Source of the DNA: Apoda limacodes
Lineage: Eukaryota > Arthropoda > Insecta > Lepidoptera > Limacodidae
Reading direction: 5' to 3'
Length of the DNA stretch: 64,000 nucleotides
Assembly (NCBI GenBank): GCA_946406115.1
Contig: OX291545.1
Span: 2,108,001 to 2,172,000, forward strand
A model generated the notes under the pieces. That model was not told the DNA's origin, searched no databases, and worked only from the letters and a program-made list of their open reading frames with translations. This document shows, piece after piece, positions 12,373 to 22,714 of this stretch; position 1 is the stretch's first letter; each line of letters opens with the position of its first letter. Position numbers and translations under genes: made by a program.

Positions 12373-13226
12373 ATGAGATTGTATTTTTCTAAGGGGAGGG
12401 AGGATGACCGACTTACTTAGGCACGCTAATGCCAGTCAGGGACTCGCCAATCACAGCATTAGGTAAATATTCAGTTTATCAGGCTTCTAAGAGCTGGCAT
12501 GAGTGCATTCACATATCCATGGCCTCTTCAAGTACACGCGTGGAGTGTCGCGGGTGACGCGGTGTGTATTTATTAGTTTTGATGTTGTTTGTTATATAAA
12601 CAATCGCAGGCCTGCATCCGACGGCGCTGATTGTGTTTACTTTGCTTCGTTTTGTCATAATAAACCATATCGAGGGTTGGAGTAGGTGCTTAGCCTCACG
12701 TTATGTACAGGAGGCTTAACAATATCACTAGTAGGAATTTATACGTATGCTTAAATATTTGAGCCACAGAGCCGTATTTATGCAATTTCTGTTTTTTTAC
12801 AATCTCGTAGAGTGGGATATCGTTAAAAAAGGGAATTTCCAATTATTGTTAGCTTTCTTAAACAATTTAATAAGACTGTTCTTTGTTTTTTATATTTGGC
12901 TCCTTATAAGTGTCTATTTTATGCTGTTATCGGGAGACATTTTTACTTTTTATGTATTAACATTAAAATATTTTTGTTCGCTTAATATACACCTACTTAT
13001 TTTATCATACTTTTGTCTCTTGTTGTATGTTATATGTATAACATATAAAATATATATGAGCCAAATAAATTTGTTTTCCCTCTCTTTATTTTATTTTTAG
13101 TTCGGTTTCAGTGAGTCAAATCAAGATATCACCATAAATACACTGTCATAAAAATCTGAAAAAGTCCAAAATACTAGATAATGGAGCAAATATTTCGTTT
13201 CAAATGATTACTTTTTTAATACTACT
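12373..13226. other. Intergenic, no gene recognised
   Basis: The frames at 12503-12685 and 12747-13100 are open but unrecognised. The second is strongly Leu/Phe/Tyr-rich because the DNA is T-rich, so its apparent membrane character is a composition effect. Confidence 0.45.
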
Positions 13227-13306
13227 AAGGTGGCAAACAAGCTCACGGTCCGCCTGATGGTAAGACGCTTGCAACACCTGGGGCATCACTCGCGCGTTGC
13301 CGACCC
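13226..13306 (-). mobile_element. Non-LTR 3' tail, copy 4
   Basis: Reverse complement of the tail end: AAGGTGGCAAACAAGCTCACGGTCCGCCTGATGG, then GCAACACCTGGGGCATCACTCGCGCGTTGCCGACCC. Confidence 0.8.
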
Positions 13307-13312
13307 TAAAAT

Positions 13313-13590
13313 ATACAAATATTTTTGGACATTACACACAGAGCTATCTACGCAAAGCTTATACTATAGATACCAGGTAACGGATAGAAATACATCTATA
13401 TATTTGTAAATTCATATACATATATTATACACAGAAAACACCGAGACTTGAGACTAACACAAATGTCTATCACGTAAATAATTTTCCTGTGCGGGAATCG
13501 AACCCACACCCCTCAGTACCCAGGAAGATTATTTATTTATTATTATTTATTTATACGGGATTAAGATCATTACCCACTGAGTCATATAGC
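13313..13590 (-). mobile_element. tRNA-derived SINE remnant
   Basis: On the minus strand GTGTGGGTTCGATTCCCGCACAGGAAAAT contains a pol III B-box-like GGTTCGATTCC. It is followed by a body with GTGATAGACATTTGTGTTAGTCTCAAG. This order is common in lepidopteran SINEs. The part upstream of the B box (13530-13590) is interrupted by T/A-rich sequence. It is not a functional tRNA gene because no anticodon arm or acceptor pairing is evident. Confidence 0.65.
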
Positions 13591-15177
13591 TGTCAATACA
13601 GTTTAGGTTTTCAATTAACTTTTCGAATCAACCTGTACACACATTTTCACCTACAACTGAATAAAGGGTCTGTCAATTGTTTATGTTATTTCAACTCATT
13701 TTGCCATATAAAAGACAGCCCAGTGTTTATTTTGTGCCAAATCACTACCCTTACTGCATAGCGCAATGATATCTATCAAGTGCGCATATTTTATTAAAAA
13801 ACAGAGGGGCCCGACATAACGTGTATAATTTAATAATTTCTTTCTATTTTTAATTATTTTATGAACCTTCTGTAATAAAGTTAAAGTCTATATTAGCATC
13901 CACTTAAATGGTTAGATATAAAATAAACAATTCTGAAGTTTGTTATTTTAATGTTTTTGACGAAATCGTTCTATAAACATTTTTCATGAATAATTTAATT
14001 TAAATGATATGTTGATTTAGGTAATATGAACACTTACTTAAAATTTATTTTAGAATCTATTATATTTTATGACAGCTTGCTGCAGATTTAAATTGCTTTC
14101 TCATTTTGAAAGGAATGCTACTTATAAATACGCGCACGTTTTTTCGTTATTTTTGCGAAATGTTTACACATTTTGAACTTATATTTATATAGGTAATTAT
14201 ATAATTCTTCTGTTCGAGTGTACGTCACTGAGCTCCTACAGGCCTACACCGATATTGATAAAAATTGTGTGGGTATAAATGGGTCCCTGGATGGTTTAAG
14301 TTTACTATTGGACCCGGTAAGTGGCGCTGTGGTCTATTTTAAAAAAAAATGTATTGTTGTAATGTTATGAAAAAAGCAAAATAACTCAATTTCACAATTT
14401 ATGTTAGAATGAGTGCTGAAAAATTAAATCGCAAAATTTGTATTCGATAGCCAGCTATCGACTGAGGGTTACTGTGGTGTGTAAATTTGTATGGGACGCG
14501 GAACGTCATTCGCGTTTTTCTATACGCTCGCCCGATTGCAATAAAAAATTTGGTGAGATGTGCGAACGCTGAAGTAGTCTTAGTTACTGCAACTATTTTA
14601 CAATGAGTGGAGCGCAAGCCGGTTAAACAAATAAGATTTATTCTATAGTTGAGCTGTAGTTTGTGTGTTTGCAGTATAAATTGAGCGCGGAGAGGATAGA
14701 GAAAGGGATAGGGGAGTGTGGTGATAAAGGTAAGAGAGGGAGAAGAGTGGATATAGGTGATATAATATGCGGTATAGATATTTCTAGCAATTTTTCAAGT
14801 GTAGGTAAGTTAATCGCGAAACAACGATCGCCGGGAGAGGTGATTATTACTTGATTCAAACTGGTATGTAAAAAATTTAAGAAAGGTGGGAACAACAAAT
14901 CATGCAAAAAAAACCCAAAAATATATAAGTTATTTTAATGGTTTAGGTACTAAGAATCTAAGGATTGCTTGTTATTTACGAGTAGGAATTCTCGGTAGTT
15001 AGTTAAGTCATGGGTTTCCTACGATACCACCACAGAAGTACTTTACCTACTGTCTAATCTGTACCTACGTGTGACTTGGATCAAAACCGATCGATCAGCA
15101 TCGGCAAAGAACCGAACTCTGATCGATGAGTGATAGCACATAACCTGTTTAACTAACACAAGCTGGGCGATTTTCTC
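13591..15177. other. Intergenic, no gene recognised
   Basis: AT-rich to 14400. Two opposite frames at 14638-14907 and 14663-14854 overlap in a purine/pyrimidine-biased stretch (GGGAGTG...GAGAGGGAGAAGAG) and are probably composition artefacts. No protein signature. Confidence 0.45.
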
Positions 15178-15306
15178 ACTCCAATGGTGATTGTTTTCAA
15201 GTTTATAACCAATTCCATTGCTACGCACGTAGGTAAGTGTACCATTAATTTTCTTCGCACGAGGCAATGATAATGGTAATGGTCTAGAAAACTATGACTA
15301 TTGGTG
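15178..15306. mobile_element. MITE-like family, copy A
   Basis: It begins with AATGGTGATTGTTTTCAAG and ends with the inverted form CTAGAAAACTATGACTATTGG. The middle includes CATTGCTACGCACGTAGG. Related to copies at 15757-15890 and 18753-18888. Confidence 0.55.
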
Positions 15307-15756
15307 GCGATAAAGATACACCAGCCAGAGAGAACCTCATCCAGAAGTTATAAGACATCTGCTTGTTGATACTTATGATAACTGCTAGAAGAAATTAGAA
15401 TCTATGACAGGAGACAACAAAAATACATGTAGATTTTTAATAATTTTAATTACTTGGTAATATTTTTAATTAGATTGATTTATTACAGCGGAACTCAAAT
15501 TTACAAAACATTCTCATTTACATTTTAAATATCCTAAACTTTTTAATTAATTTACACTTTCATTTACTTATGTATAATAGGATAATAAAAATAACCAATT
15601 GATTATTTAAAATGCTGAATAGTGCTCGTAATTAGTAAACGATGAGAAATGTAGGTTCTGGAGTCGACAAAACGATCCAGAGTATGCAGGGTCGCTGTGG
15701 GATGGCCTAGCAAGGTAAAATTTCGCTGGGTTTAAGGCTCGTAACCACAGGGCTAG

Positions 15757-15890
15757 TGTCTAACTCTAATAGTAATCGTTTTCAAGATCATGACAATGCC
15801 GTGCGTGCCGCGTGCGTAGGTATTCAGAATCTACCCGCGTGGCAAAAAAATGGAAATGAACTTAAAAACTATTATCATTAGAGTTTGGCA
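15757..15890. mobile_element. MITE-like family, copy B
   Basis: Terminal inverted repeats TGTCTAACTCTAATAGTAATCGTTTTCAAG and the reverse of GCCAAACTCTAATGATAATAGTTTTTAAG bracket a GC-rich centre (GTGCGTGCCGCGTGCGTAGG). Confidence 0.65.
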
Positions 15891-17046
15891 TCGCCCTGCT
15901 CTGCTTTACCGTTTAGAAATCTAATGAGGAGGCATATGTAAAACGAGAAGAAATACTTTCAGTTTTAACTAAAAAAAACCTTACCTTGTTAGTAATAACA
16001 ATTGCTTCGAAGTTAAATATATTTAAACGTTCTGAATTGCTTTAAATAAAATTCAAGTAGTCACTTAATGTTTAGTAGGTACATGTAGGTACAAGGTATG
16101 AAGAGACAGTGAATTTGTTAAAAAAAACTGTCGCAATCTACAGTTGCATAGATCACAACTTTAAAATAATCGCCATGTACAGTCACCGCACACTACCGAC
16201 TCACAGCACGCACACTACCGACTCGCGAATTTCAACAAATAAGTTTACGGGTTTCCGTGTCTTTCTGAACTTCACTAGCGCCTTATGAAGAAATATTAAA
16301 AGCCTGTAATAATTTTTTTACTTTTTTACTTGAGTAATTTAAGTCCAAATAAATAATTCCAAGATTTGACATTGGCAAAAACATAATGTAATAAAAAATA
16401 AGAGAAAAAAAAACACAAATTTACCTTAATTTTTTTCATATTTTTTTAATAAATTTAATTCAACTTAAATTCCATTATAATATGATTTACTTAATATCAA
16501 ACCAAGAGCTGACATTTGAAAACTTTATATTACCTACAATTTTTATCACTATATATATCACTGCCCTATAAGTAAAATAAAAGGATTATTATACTCTTTC
16601 ATGAATAAGATAAACGATCCTTTTACAGAAATATATATATGGCAACAAATAAATGCACCGTTAAGTAGTGTATTGCTACTGATAATTGCGACTGTCAGCT
16701 TAAAAAAGCTGCTTTGCGACTGTTTTTACTTTTAGCGATGACTAGTGACCTACAGTTTGCTAAATCGCGCAACTGAAAACTCACTTGTTAGTAAAATAAG
16801 TTAAAATATTGTTAATTTAACTTCATAATAGACCGTAAATGTGTCATGTCACAAAATGGCACTGTTTGTCATTTGGGTAAAAACAAACGCACTTTTTCAC
16901 GGTGATATGTGATAAAAACGGTTTTGTAGTAGATAATTAAATAAGTTATTTTAGAATAAGTATATATCTCAAGGACTTTATCTAAAAATGCTTTTCTCCC
17001 AGCTAAAGATAATAACAAATTAAACGTGTGTGAAATATACTATATA
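15891..17046. other. Intergenic, no gene recognised
   Basis: AT-rich. A short direct repeat, CACACTACCGACTC, occurs twice at 16188-16222. Nothing coding. Confidence 0.45.
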
Positions 17047-17537
17047 TTTCGTATCGAGTCCAAAATGACGCTTTTTCTTACCCGAGCCTTTTTTTAATAT
17101 CAAGGTGGCAAACACGCTTGCGGTTCGCTGCTGGAAAGCGGTTACCGCAGCCTTGGGACGGTTGCAACACCTAGGGCAGACCCTTAAAAAATACTGTAGT
17201 CCTTAGAGAAAACCTTGGCAGGCAAAACCTCATTCTACAACCTAAGCTTTTGCGGGAGGTATAGCACGGCCGCGAAGGACAAAGAATTTCTTACATTGAC
17301 CTTTTTTTTTTAGCCTGTGTCAGTTGTAAAAATAGTACTAATTTCTGATGACAGCGGTCGGTCATCGCATCTGAGCGAACGCGACGGCAAATAATTATGC
17401 GCGTGCAACAGAGACAAATAGTGACTGGTCATTGAACGAATTCTTCCTGCTTCGCGTCCGTGCTGTAGTGAGCTGAAGGTGAACGTCGATATCTTTTATT
17501 CCGAGGGTAAGAAAAGACATTTTGTACTCGGTACGAA
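17047..17537. mobile_element. Inverted-repeat pair with nested non-LTR tail (copy 5)
   Basis: The left arm 17047-17088 (TTCGTATCGAGTCCAAAATGACG...TTCTTACCCGAG) is mirrored by 17499-17537 (CCGAGGGTAAGAAAAGACATTTTGTACTCGGTACGAA). Inside, 17102-17259 is the non-LTR 3' tail on the minus strand, including the TAGTCCTTAGAGAAAACCTTGGCAGG part and the final coding residues. This suggests a retroelement tail nested in a DNA element. Confidence 0.55.
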
Positions 17538-18684
17538 CGTCACTTTTTCTACTACCTGAAAGTCCAATAATATTAAAAAAAATAAGTCTTAATTAATTAG
17601 AATGAATGAGCATGCGACGCGGCGCGGCACACAGCGGCCAGCATCATTCTTTCCGGTCTATCGGCCGCCCGCTGGCGGCGTCATATTTTTCTTGTACGGC
17701 TGCGCTAAAAATATAACTGGCCACATCGAGTACGAAATGAAATTCCATACGGTTTTTCAAACTGACCAGGGAGTTATTTCGCACTGGGGTCTCAAAAAGT
17801 TTGATTTTCGAAACAGTATGTATGGAACTTTGAGACTTTTATTGCAGGTAGTAGAAAAACTCTTACATAGATTTCTGCATTTTTTTTTTATTATTTCTAT
17901 TTTTTTTGTCAACAGCACATCTAATATGCATGCACGTTTTCCTTCTGCAACCAGGTACAAAACATAAAGCGATTACAATAAAACTTGTTTGTTTTTGCCT
18001 AAACCTCAGGTATAAGACCCAGTTGTGACGCCACTTTTACGGTTTGTAAATTTGTTTATTATTTATTTATAATAAACGCAACCGACATGTACCTGTTGTA
18101 GTACCAAACTAGGACTAGGTGTGTAATATGGATGACTCAAAAATGTCTGACCCGGAATTCGATACAGGGACCTTCCGCGTCGACATTGTTCAGAGCAATT
18201 TTTGTTCTGCATCAAAAATCATTAGGAAAATTGAAAACAATGACTTTGGCACTTTCTCTCCGGTACAAACATAGGCCGTAAAATAAAATAAAAAATATCT
18301 AAACCACAAGCTTAATTCGAAAACAGTTAATATTACATTACAATATTTACAAAAGTTTCATAATTACTCGTTGTTTTTGTTTGAATTTACTCCTTAAACC
18401 TGAACAACAAAAAAGACTGATAATAATTAAATGATACAGTGGTTCCGTAATATAATAATAGGAATAACCATTACCTGTTATTACACTTTTACTTAGAAAA
18501 AACAGTTTTTGGATAAAACGTTTATCAAATATAAATTCTGTAAAATGCAAGTCTTTTCCCCATTTAAATCATCATCATTATTAAATGTTAGTGGTTTTGT
18601 ACAAAAAGTCCCCATTTTGGGACTATTTACAAAATAAAAGTCAAAATGCTGTGTTGCAAGTTGAATAAATGGCTGCAAGTGTGT
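17538..18684. other. Intergenic, no gene recognised
   Basis: The 121-codon plus-strand frame at 17602-17967 starts in a GC-rich patch (GACGCGGCGCGGCACACAGCGGCC) and ends in T-rich sequence. I recognise no domain and the composition shift argues against a gene. The rest is AT-rich. Confidence 0.45.
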
Positions 18685-18745
18685 GTGATATTTGCTAAGC
18701 TGAAGTGGCAATGGGCAAACCACACAGACAAAAGACGCAGTCCGC
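18685..18745 (+). pseudogene. Short reverse-transcriptase C-terminal fragment (RTE/CR1-like)
   Basis: The plus-strand frame reads KLKWQWANHTDKR, which resembles the LKWQWAGHIARR motif found near the C-terminus of some insect non-LTR reverse transcriptases. Only about 20 residues are recognisable, so this is a remnant at best. Confidence 0.4.
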
Positions 18746-18752
18746 GAAACGA

Positions 18753-18888
18753 TTGTCTAATTCAAATGTTTATTGTTTTCAATTTCATTGCCGTTATCAC
18801 TGCTGCGCGCGTAGATGTTGCATACATAGACGCGTTGCAATGGTACTGGTAATAAGACTTGAAAACTATAACCAATGGTGTTAGACAT
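18753..18888. mobile_element. MITE-like family, copy C
   Basis: Termini TGTCTAATTCAAATGTTTATTGTTTTCAA and, inverted, TGTCTAACACCATTGGTTATAGTTTTCAAG. The centre has GCTGCGCGCGTAG. Same organisation as copies A and B. Confidence 0.6.
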
Positions 18889-19269
18889 TTGCCATGCTAG
18901 TTAATGGAAAATCTATGAAGGTATAAAAACAAATTGAGAAGCCAATCGTACGTTCAATAGTGTACGCGACCCAGAAGGGCTAAGAAAAAGTAAACAATGA
19001 AGTACAGTTTAGGTTGTATTCTGATAAATGTCGATAGTTTTTGCAGTAACCATGGACAATCAACTGTGACAATTTCTTAACTTTATGGTATGAAATTGAT
19101 TTAAAGATTCACGGTTACTATTACTATCAAACACAATGTAATACGGGGTTCTTACCGCGATTAGTCGAGAGTGAGAGCGCCCGATATTTTGGTGCTGCTG
19201 CAAGCACCATGATCGCGGGATGACTGACGTGCTTGCAAGTTTGAATTTACGAAATTTACAACTGTCGCA

Positions 19270-19625
19270 GTGTCAAAAATTCTAGAAATGGTTACAATTA
19301 AGCTGCCAAATAACAACATCTCGATGGAATATATTAATCTTCTCCAACACTGTCTATCCTCCAGTTACTTTGTATACAGCGGTGCCATGGGAAGCCCTGT
19401 AGCTCCCGTAGTAGCGAATTTGTGGATGGAGCACTTTGAAGAGCTAGACATCACCACATGGGCCGGTCCCACTTAAAATTTTAGAAGAGGTACGTAGATG
19501 ATGTATTTTGCATAGTGAAGGGTGGGGAACAAGAGATAAAGGAGTGTTTAGATTATCTCAGCGCCATCTACAGTAGACAGCGAACAAGGAAAATGGTTGG
19601 TGTTCCTGGATCTAAAAGTAACGGT
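19270..19625 (+). pseudogene. Penelope-like reverse transcriptase remnant
   Basis: The first frame (19270-19476) contains the segment [20 protein letters not shown], the palm motif with MGSP characteristic of Penelope reverse transcriptases. A stop follows. After a frame change, RYVDDVF with the catalytic YVDD box lies at 19488-19508. The N-terminal fingers and the first catalytic Asp motif are missing, so no enzyme can be made. Confidence 0.8.
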
Positions 19626-20024
19626 GAAATGTAGATGGAACTCTTAGCCATACAGTTTACAGAAAGCCAACTCATACTGATCGTTTCCTTCATGCGACTT
19701 CACATCACCACCCCCATCATCTTGATGCAGTAGTAAGCTCCCTTACCAATCGAGCATTCGACTTGTGTGATGATAAGCACCTCCCGAAGGAATTAACAAA
19801 GGCACAGGAAATTTTAAGAAAAAATGAATACCACGCAAAGATCCAAGAATAGTCAGCCCCTATCTAATAGGGTAGAACGTCAGCCCACATTTTTGCCCTA
19901 TATTAAATAGATAAGAACAACAAGATATTGAACAAATATTCAATAAAGATCGTATTTACTTCCTTAAAAAAAACGCACAAAGCCTGCGTTCTACTTGAGA
20001 CAGCTTACCTCTGGAAAATCCGGG

Positions 20025-20280
20025 TGCATACAAAATAGATTGCAGTTGCGGCAGTGCATACATTGGACAAACAAAAAGATCCATCGCGTGCCGCATGAAC
20101 GAACATATTAAGGCTGATAAGAACAATGACACACAAAAGTGGGCCATTGCTGAACATTTACTGAGTCGGGCACTAACTATTGGATCGAATTTCTCAATTC
20201 GCAAATACTGTCGACAGAACGCCACTATGTACTTACCTAGACTAGTTAAAGAGGCAATTGAAGTTAATAAGAAATTTTAA
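20025..20280 (+). pseudogene. GIY-YIG endonuclease remnant of the Penelope-like element
   Basis: The frame reads IDCSCGSAYIGQTKRSIACR followed by an MNEHIKA segment and, later, KWAIAEH. The CSCG.AYIGQT pattern with R..EH is the GIY-YIG nuclease signature found at the C-terminus of Penelope proteins; here the first GIY is replaced. The frame is open at both ends of this segment but not joined to the reverse transcriptase frame. Confidence 0.8.
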
Positions 20281-20631
20281 TAGGGAAGTTGGGTTTAAGT
20301 TGTCGAATACGTGGAATCCAGTGTTAGGATTAATAAAAAACAGTCATAAATCAGTAAGTTCCGAAAAACGTAGCGACAAAGTGACTATATACAGTCGTGG
20401 TGACATTGGACTGAGTTCTAGTAGTTCCGTAACAAAACGAAAAAGAAATAGGGTAGATATATATGTTTGCCCATAGACTTTGTACAAATTCGTAAGTAGG
20501 TACGCCAGTCATCCCGAGATCATGGTGCTTGCAAAATCAAAAAAAATTGCAAATATCGGGAGCTCATATCCTCGGCTGATCACGGTAAGAACCCCGCAAA
20601 ACAATATGTTTAATATGGTATGAAGATAAGA

Positions 20632-21237
20632 TTTTTATTTTTTGCGGAAAGTGAATACGTAAAAAAAACTTCCATTTTGTACTAATTAACACATGAAAAA
20701 CGTTTTACTTAAACTATGATATGCATAAAGAAACAGACACTGTCTAATAAATTAAAACCACTTAAGATGGTGATCATAGATAGGTAGCTACTGAAGGATA
20801 AATAATTTTAACTACCAAAATCATCAACAGTAGTTATGTAAACTACATTCGCTAAGCACTTATTGATTAATTTTTACAACAACTTAGCGTTTCTTCTTAT
20901 AATATTTACAAATATCTGGAATATAAGTTATTTTAATAACTAAGGTTATACTTACAATCTACAAAGGAAAACACAAAGAGGAACTTTGGAGCACACACGA
21001 ATGCAATCGTGTAAGTAATAAAAACTTAAATATTGACAACTATGACGTCACTGGTATAAAAATTATATGTTCCTTAATAAATATTAAAAATGTAACTCTG
21101 CAAATTATTGCCCTGTGACATTTTGTTAAAGTGTTAAAATTCACACGATTCTGTGACCACTATAAAAAGAACTAGCTCAACCTTTCTAAATAGACTAAAC
21201 ACCAAGAAAAACAACATTATCAATTCTAAACATCAGG
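20632..21237 (-). terminator. Probable 3' UTR of the Sox gene with candidate polyadenylation signals
   Basis: Sequence downstream of the Sox stop on the minus strand contains no open frame. Candidate minus-strand poly(A) signals are ATTAAA at 20937-20932 and AATAAA at 20639-20634. The second lies about 40 bp before the Penelope-like element that begins at 20596, so that element may mark the outer limit of the transcript. This is motif-based only and the end point is uncertain. Confidence 0.3.
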
Positions 21238-21693
21238 TCAAAATATGACAGTCAATGGCCTTCTAAACTCCGCACCGCCTTGTGTACTTTGTGGATATTG
21301 TCCATGATACTGTGGCATCAGTATACTTGAGGATCCTTGGTAATATGGCAAAGATGGGGAGGCATTCGACCCCGAAGAAGAACTAGCTTCTGCTCTATCT
21401 TGAGCAGCTTTAGGGGTCATATCTGGAGATTCCGCTGGTGACCTAGGAGAAAGGCTTGAAGGGGCAGAGTTGACGGCAGAGCTAAGCCCTGCCATAGCTG
21501 CAGCGGAGGCTTCGGAGTACATCTTACTTATATCCATGGGGTAAGACCTTTGCTGCTGTTGGTCCATATACATGTAGGCTTTGGACAGTGTGGCCGAGTC
21601 TATGTAGCCTCTTGACGGATCTGGGTACATTCCGTAACTCCTGTACTTTTCAGCTTCGATTGTATATTTTGACATGTCCATTGAAGGACCGAC
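21238..21693 (-). CDS. Sox21b: Sox21-class gene, terminal coding exon with C-terminal region and stop
   Basis: This 456-nt last coding exon encodes 151 residues and a TGA stop. The acceptor TTGCAG lies at 21694-21699 on the minus strand and the exon opens in phase 0 with VGPSMDMSKY, matching the phase-0 donor at 33920. The protein is rich in Tyr, Met, Ser, Pro and Gln. It has a YRSYGMYPDPSRGY segment, a run of four Gln, an Ala-rich patch, a Ser/Pro cluster (LSPRSPAESPDMTP), a poly-Ser run and a short basic-hydrophobic C-terminus, RRPLTVIF. By analogy with other SoxB proteins this region should carry transcriptional activity and partner contacts. The clean splice site, open frame and composition distinct from the AT-rich flanks make it a real exon. 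From the HMG exon to the stop, 263 residues are encoded in this window. Confidence 0.92.
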   Translation of the reverse strand, partial: VGPSMDMSKYTIEAEKYRSYGMYPDPSRGYIDSATLSKAYMYMDQQQQRSYPMDISKMYSEASAAAMAGLSSAVNSAPSSLSPRSPAESPDMTPKAAQDRAEASSSSGSNASPSLPYYQGSSSILMPQYHGQYPQSTQGGAEFRRPLTVIF

Positions 21694-21702
21694 CTGCAAC
21701 AA

Positions 21703-22714
21703 AGCAATCAGATGTCATTAATTTGATAGTGCTAAAATTAAATTGAGATTTGAAAGTTGTTTATTGTTTTAACCGGCTTTAACCGTTAACTGGTATGGTG
21801 GGAGCCGCGCGGCCCCCACGCAGAATTTTAAAGATTTTATAAGAATCTAAGCAGCCGCCATTTCATGTAATCTCATTATGTGGCGTTTGGCACACACAAA
21901 CACACACACACCTTACCAGGTCGGAGGTATGTAGATTGTAGGTGCTGGGGGGCGTGCCCCAACGCTACCAGTAACTGTACTATATACTACACTATTTGCT
22001 CGTAGTTCACCTGCAAAGTACACAAAAATACTTTGTGACAACTGTCAAGACTGAACTATATGTTTTCTATCAAATGTTCATGAGTCGTAGGCCTATTAAT
22101 AAAAAAAGTGTATATTTTCTTTACATTAATTAATATATAAAATAAGAAAAAATAAATAAGACAACTTATGTTAATTATGTTTCCTAAAATGTTTCTGAGT
22201 CGTAGGATTATTAATATTATACTGCATGTTGTTTATTTATGAAATGTTAATTAAAGGCCTTAAAAGCGTTTTATTAGTCTATATAAAATAGGAAAAGAAA
22301 TTGTGCAATCTTTCGATAATGGCAGGATTTTCACATTGATTTGAAAGTCAGATAAAAACATAGGAAAAATTCAATATTTTTTGTGATCTCTTGTAGTTAC
22401 TAAGTAAGAACAATTATATAAATGAAAATATTTAAAACAAATTCATTTATTAACATTTATTCAGTCACATTGCTGAGACTTCCTTTCTTCTAGAAACTTT
22501 GTTTGGAGACCGTACGAACTCCACGATACCAGTTACATATGTTAAATTTACGATAACAGTTAAAGGTTAAAAAAGTTAGTTGTAACCTTGTACGTATGTA
22601 TGTATGATCGTGATTTTCTCAAAAACTACGAAACAGATTGGGATGGGGTTTTTGCTATTAGACTGCATATTCTTCTGGAAAGGTTTAAGTGTATAAAACA
22701 TTGTCCTGCCGAGG
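21703..22714. other. Intron sequence, no gene recognised
   Basis: AT-rich apart from 21780-22000, which has CA-repeat patches (CACACACAAACACACACACA at 21892-21911) and a GC-richer segment. No coding evidence. Confidence 0.45.

Larger units (their letters stand above)
19144..20596 (+). mobile_element. Degenerate Penelope-like element with inverted terminal arms
   Basis: A 1.45-kb element encoding remnants of a Penelope-type reverse transcriptase and a GIY-YIG endonuclease, both read on the plus strand. The ends are inverted copies of one another. The left arm 19144-19230 (CGGGGTTCTTACCGCGATTAGTCGAG...GCAAGCACCATGATCGCGGGATGACTG) is the reverse complement of the right arm 20502-20596, with scattered changes. 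Penelope elements are known for LTR-like repeats in direct or inverted order. The element is much shorter than an intact one (usually well over 2 kb) and carries several frame breaks, so it is inactive. The AACAA-type flanks are too AT-rich to call a target duplication. It sits just beyond the presumed 3' end of the Sox gene. Confidence 0.85.

Noticed and set aside
12747..13100. 117-codon plus-strand frame that looks like a membrane protein
   Set aside because: Its Leu/Phe/Tyr/Ile content follows from T-rich DNA; there is no signal, domain, splice context or codon bias to support a gene.
13488..13520. Possible tRNA gene (GGTTCGATTCC on minus strand)
   Set aside because: No acceptor stem, D arm or anticodon arm; the context is a SINE body.
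14638..14907. Overlapping opposite frames of 89 and 63 codons
   Set aside because: They reflect a purine-rich strand (GGGAGTG/GAGAGGG), which suppresses stops on both strands.
17602..17967. 121-codon plus-strand frame
   Set aside because: It starts in a GC-rich patch and ends in T-rich low complexity, with no recognisable motif.
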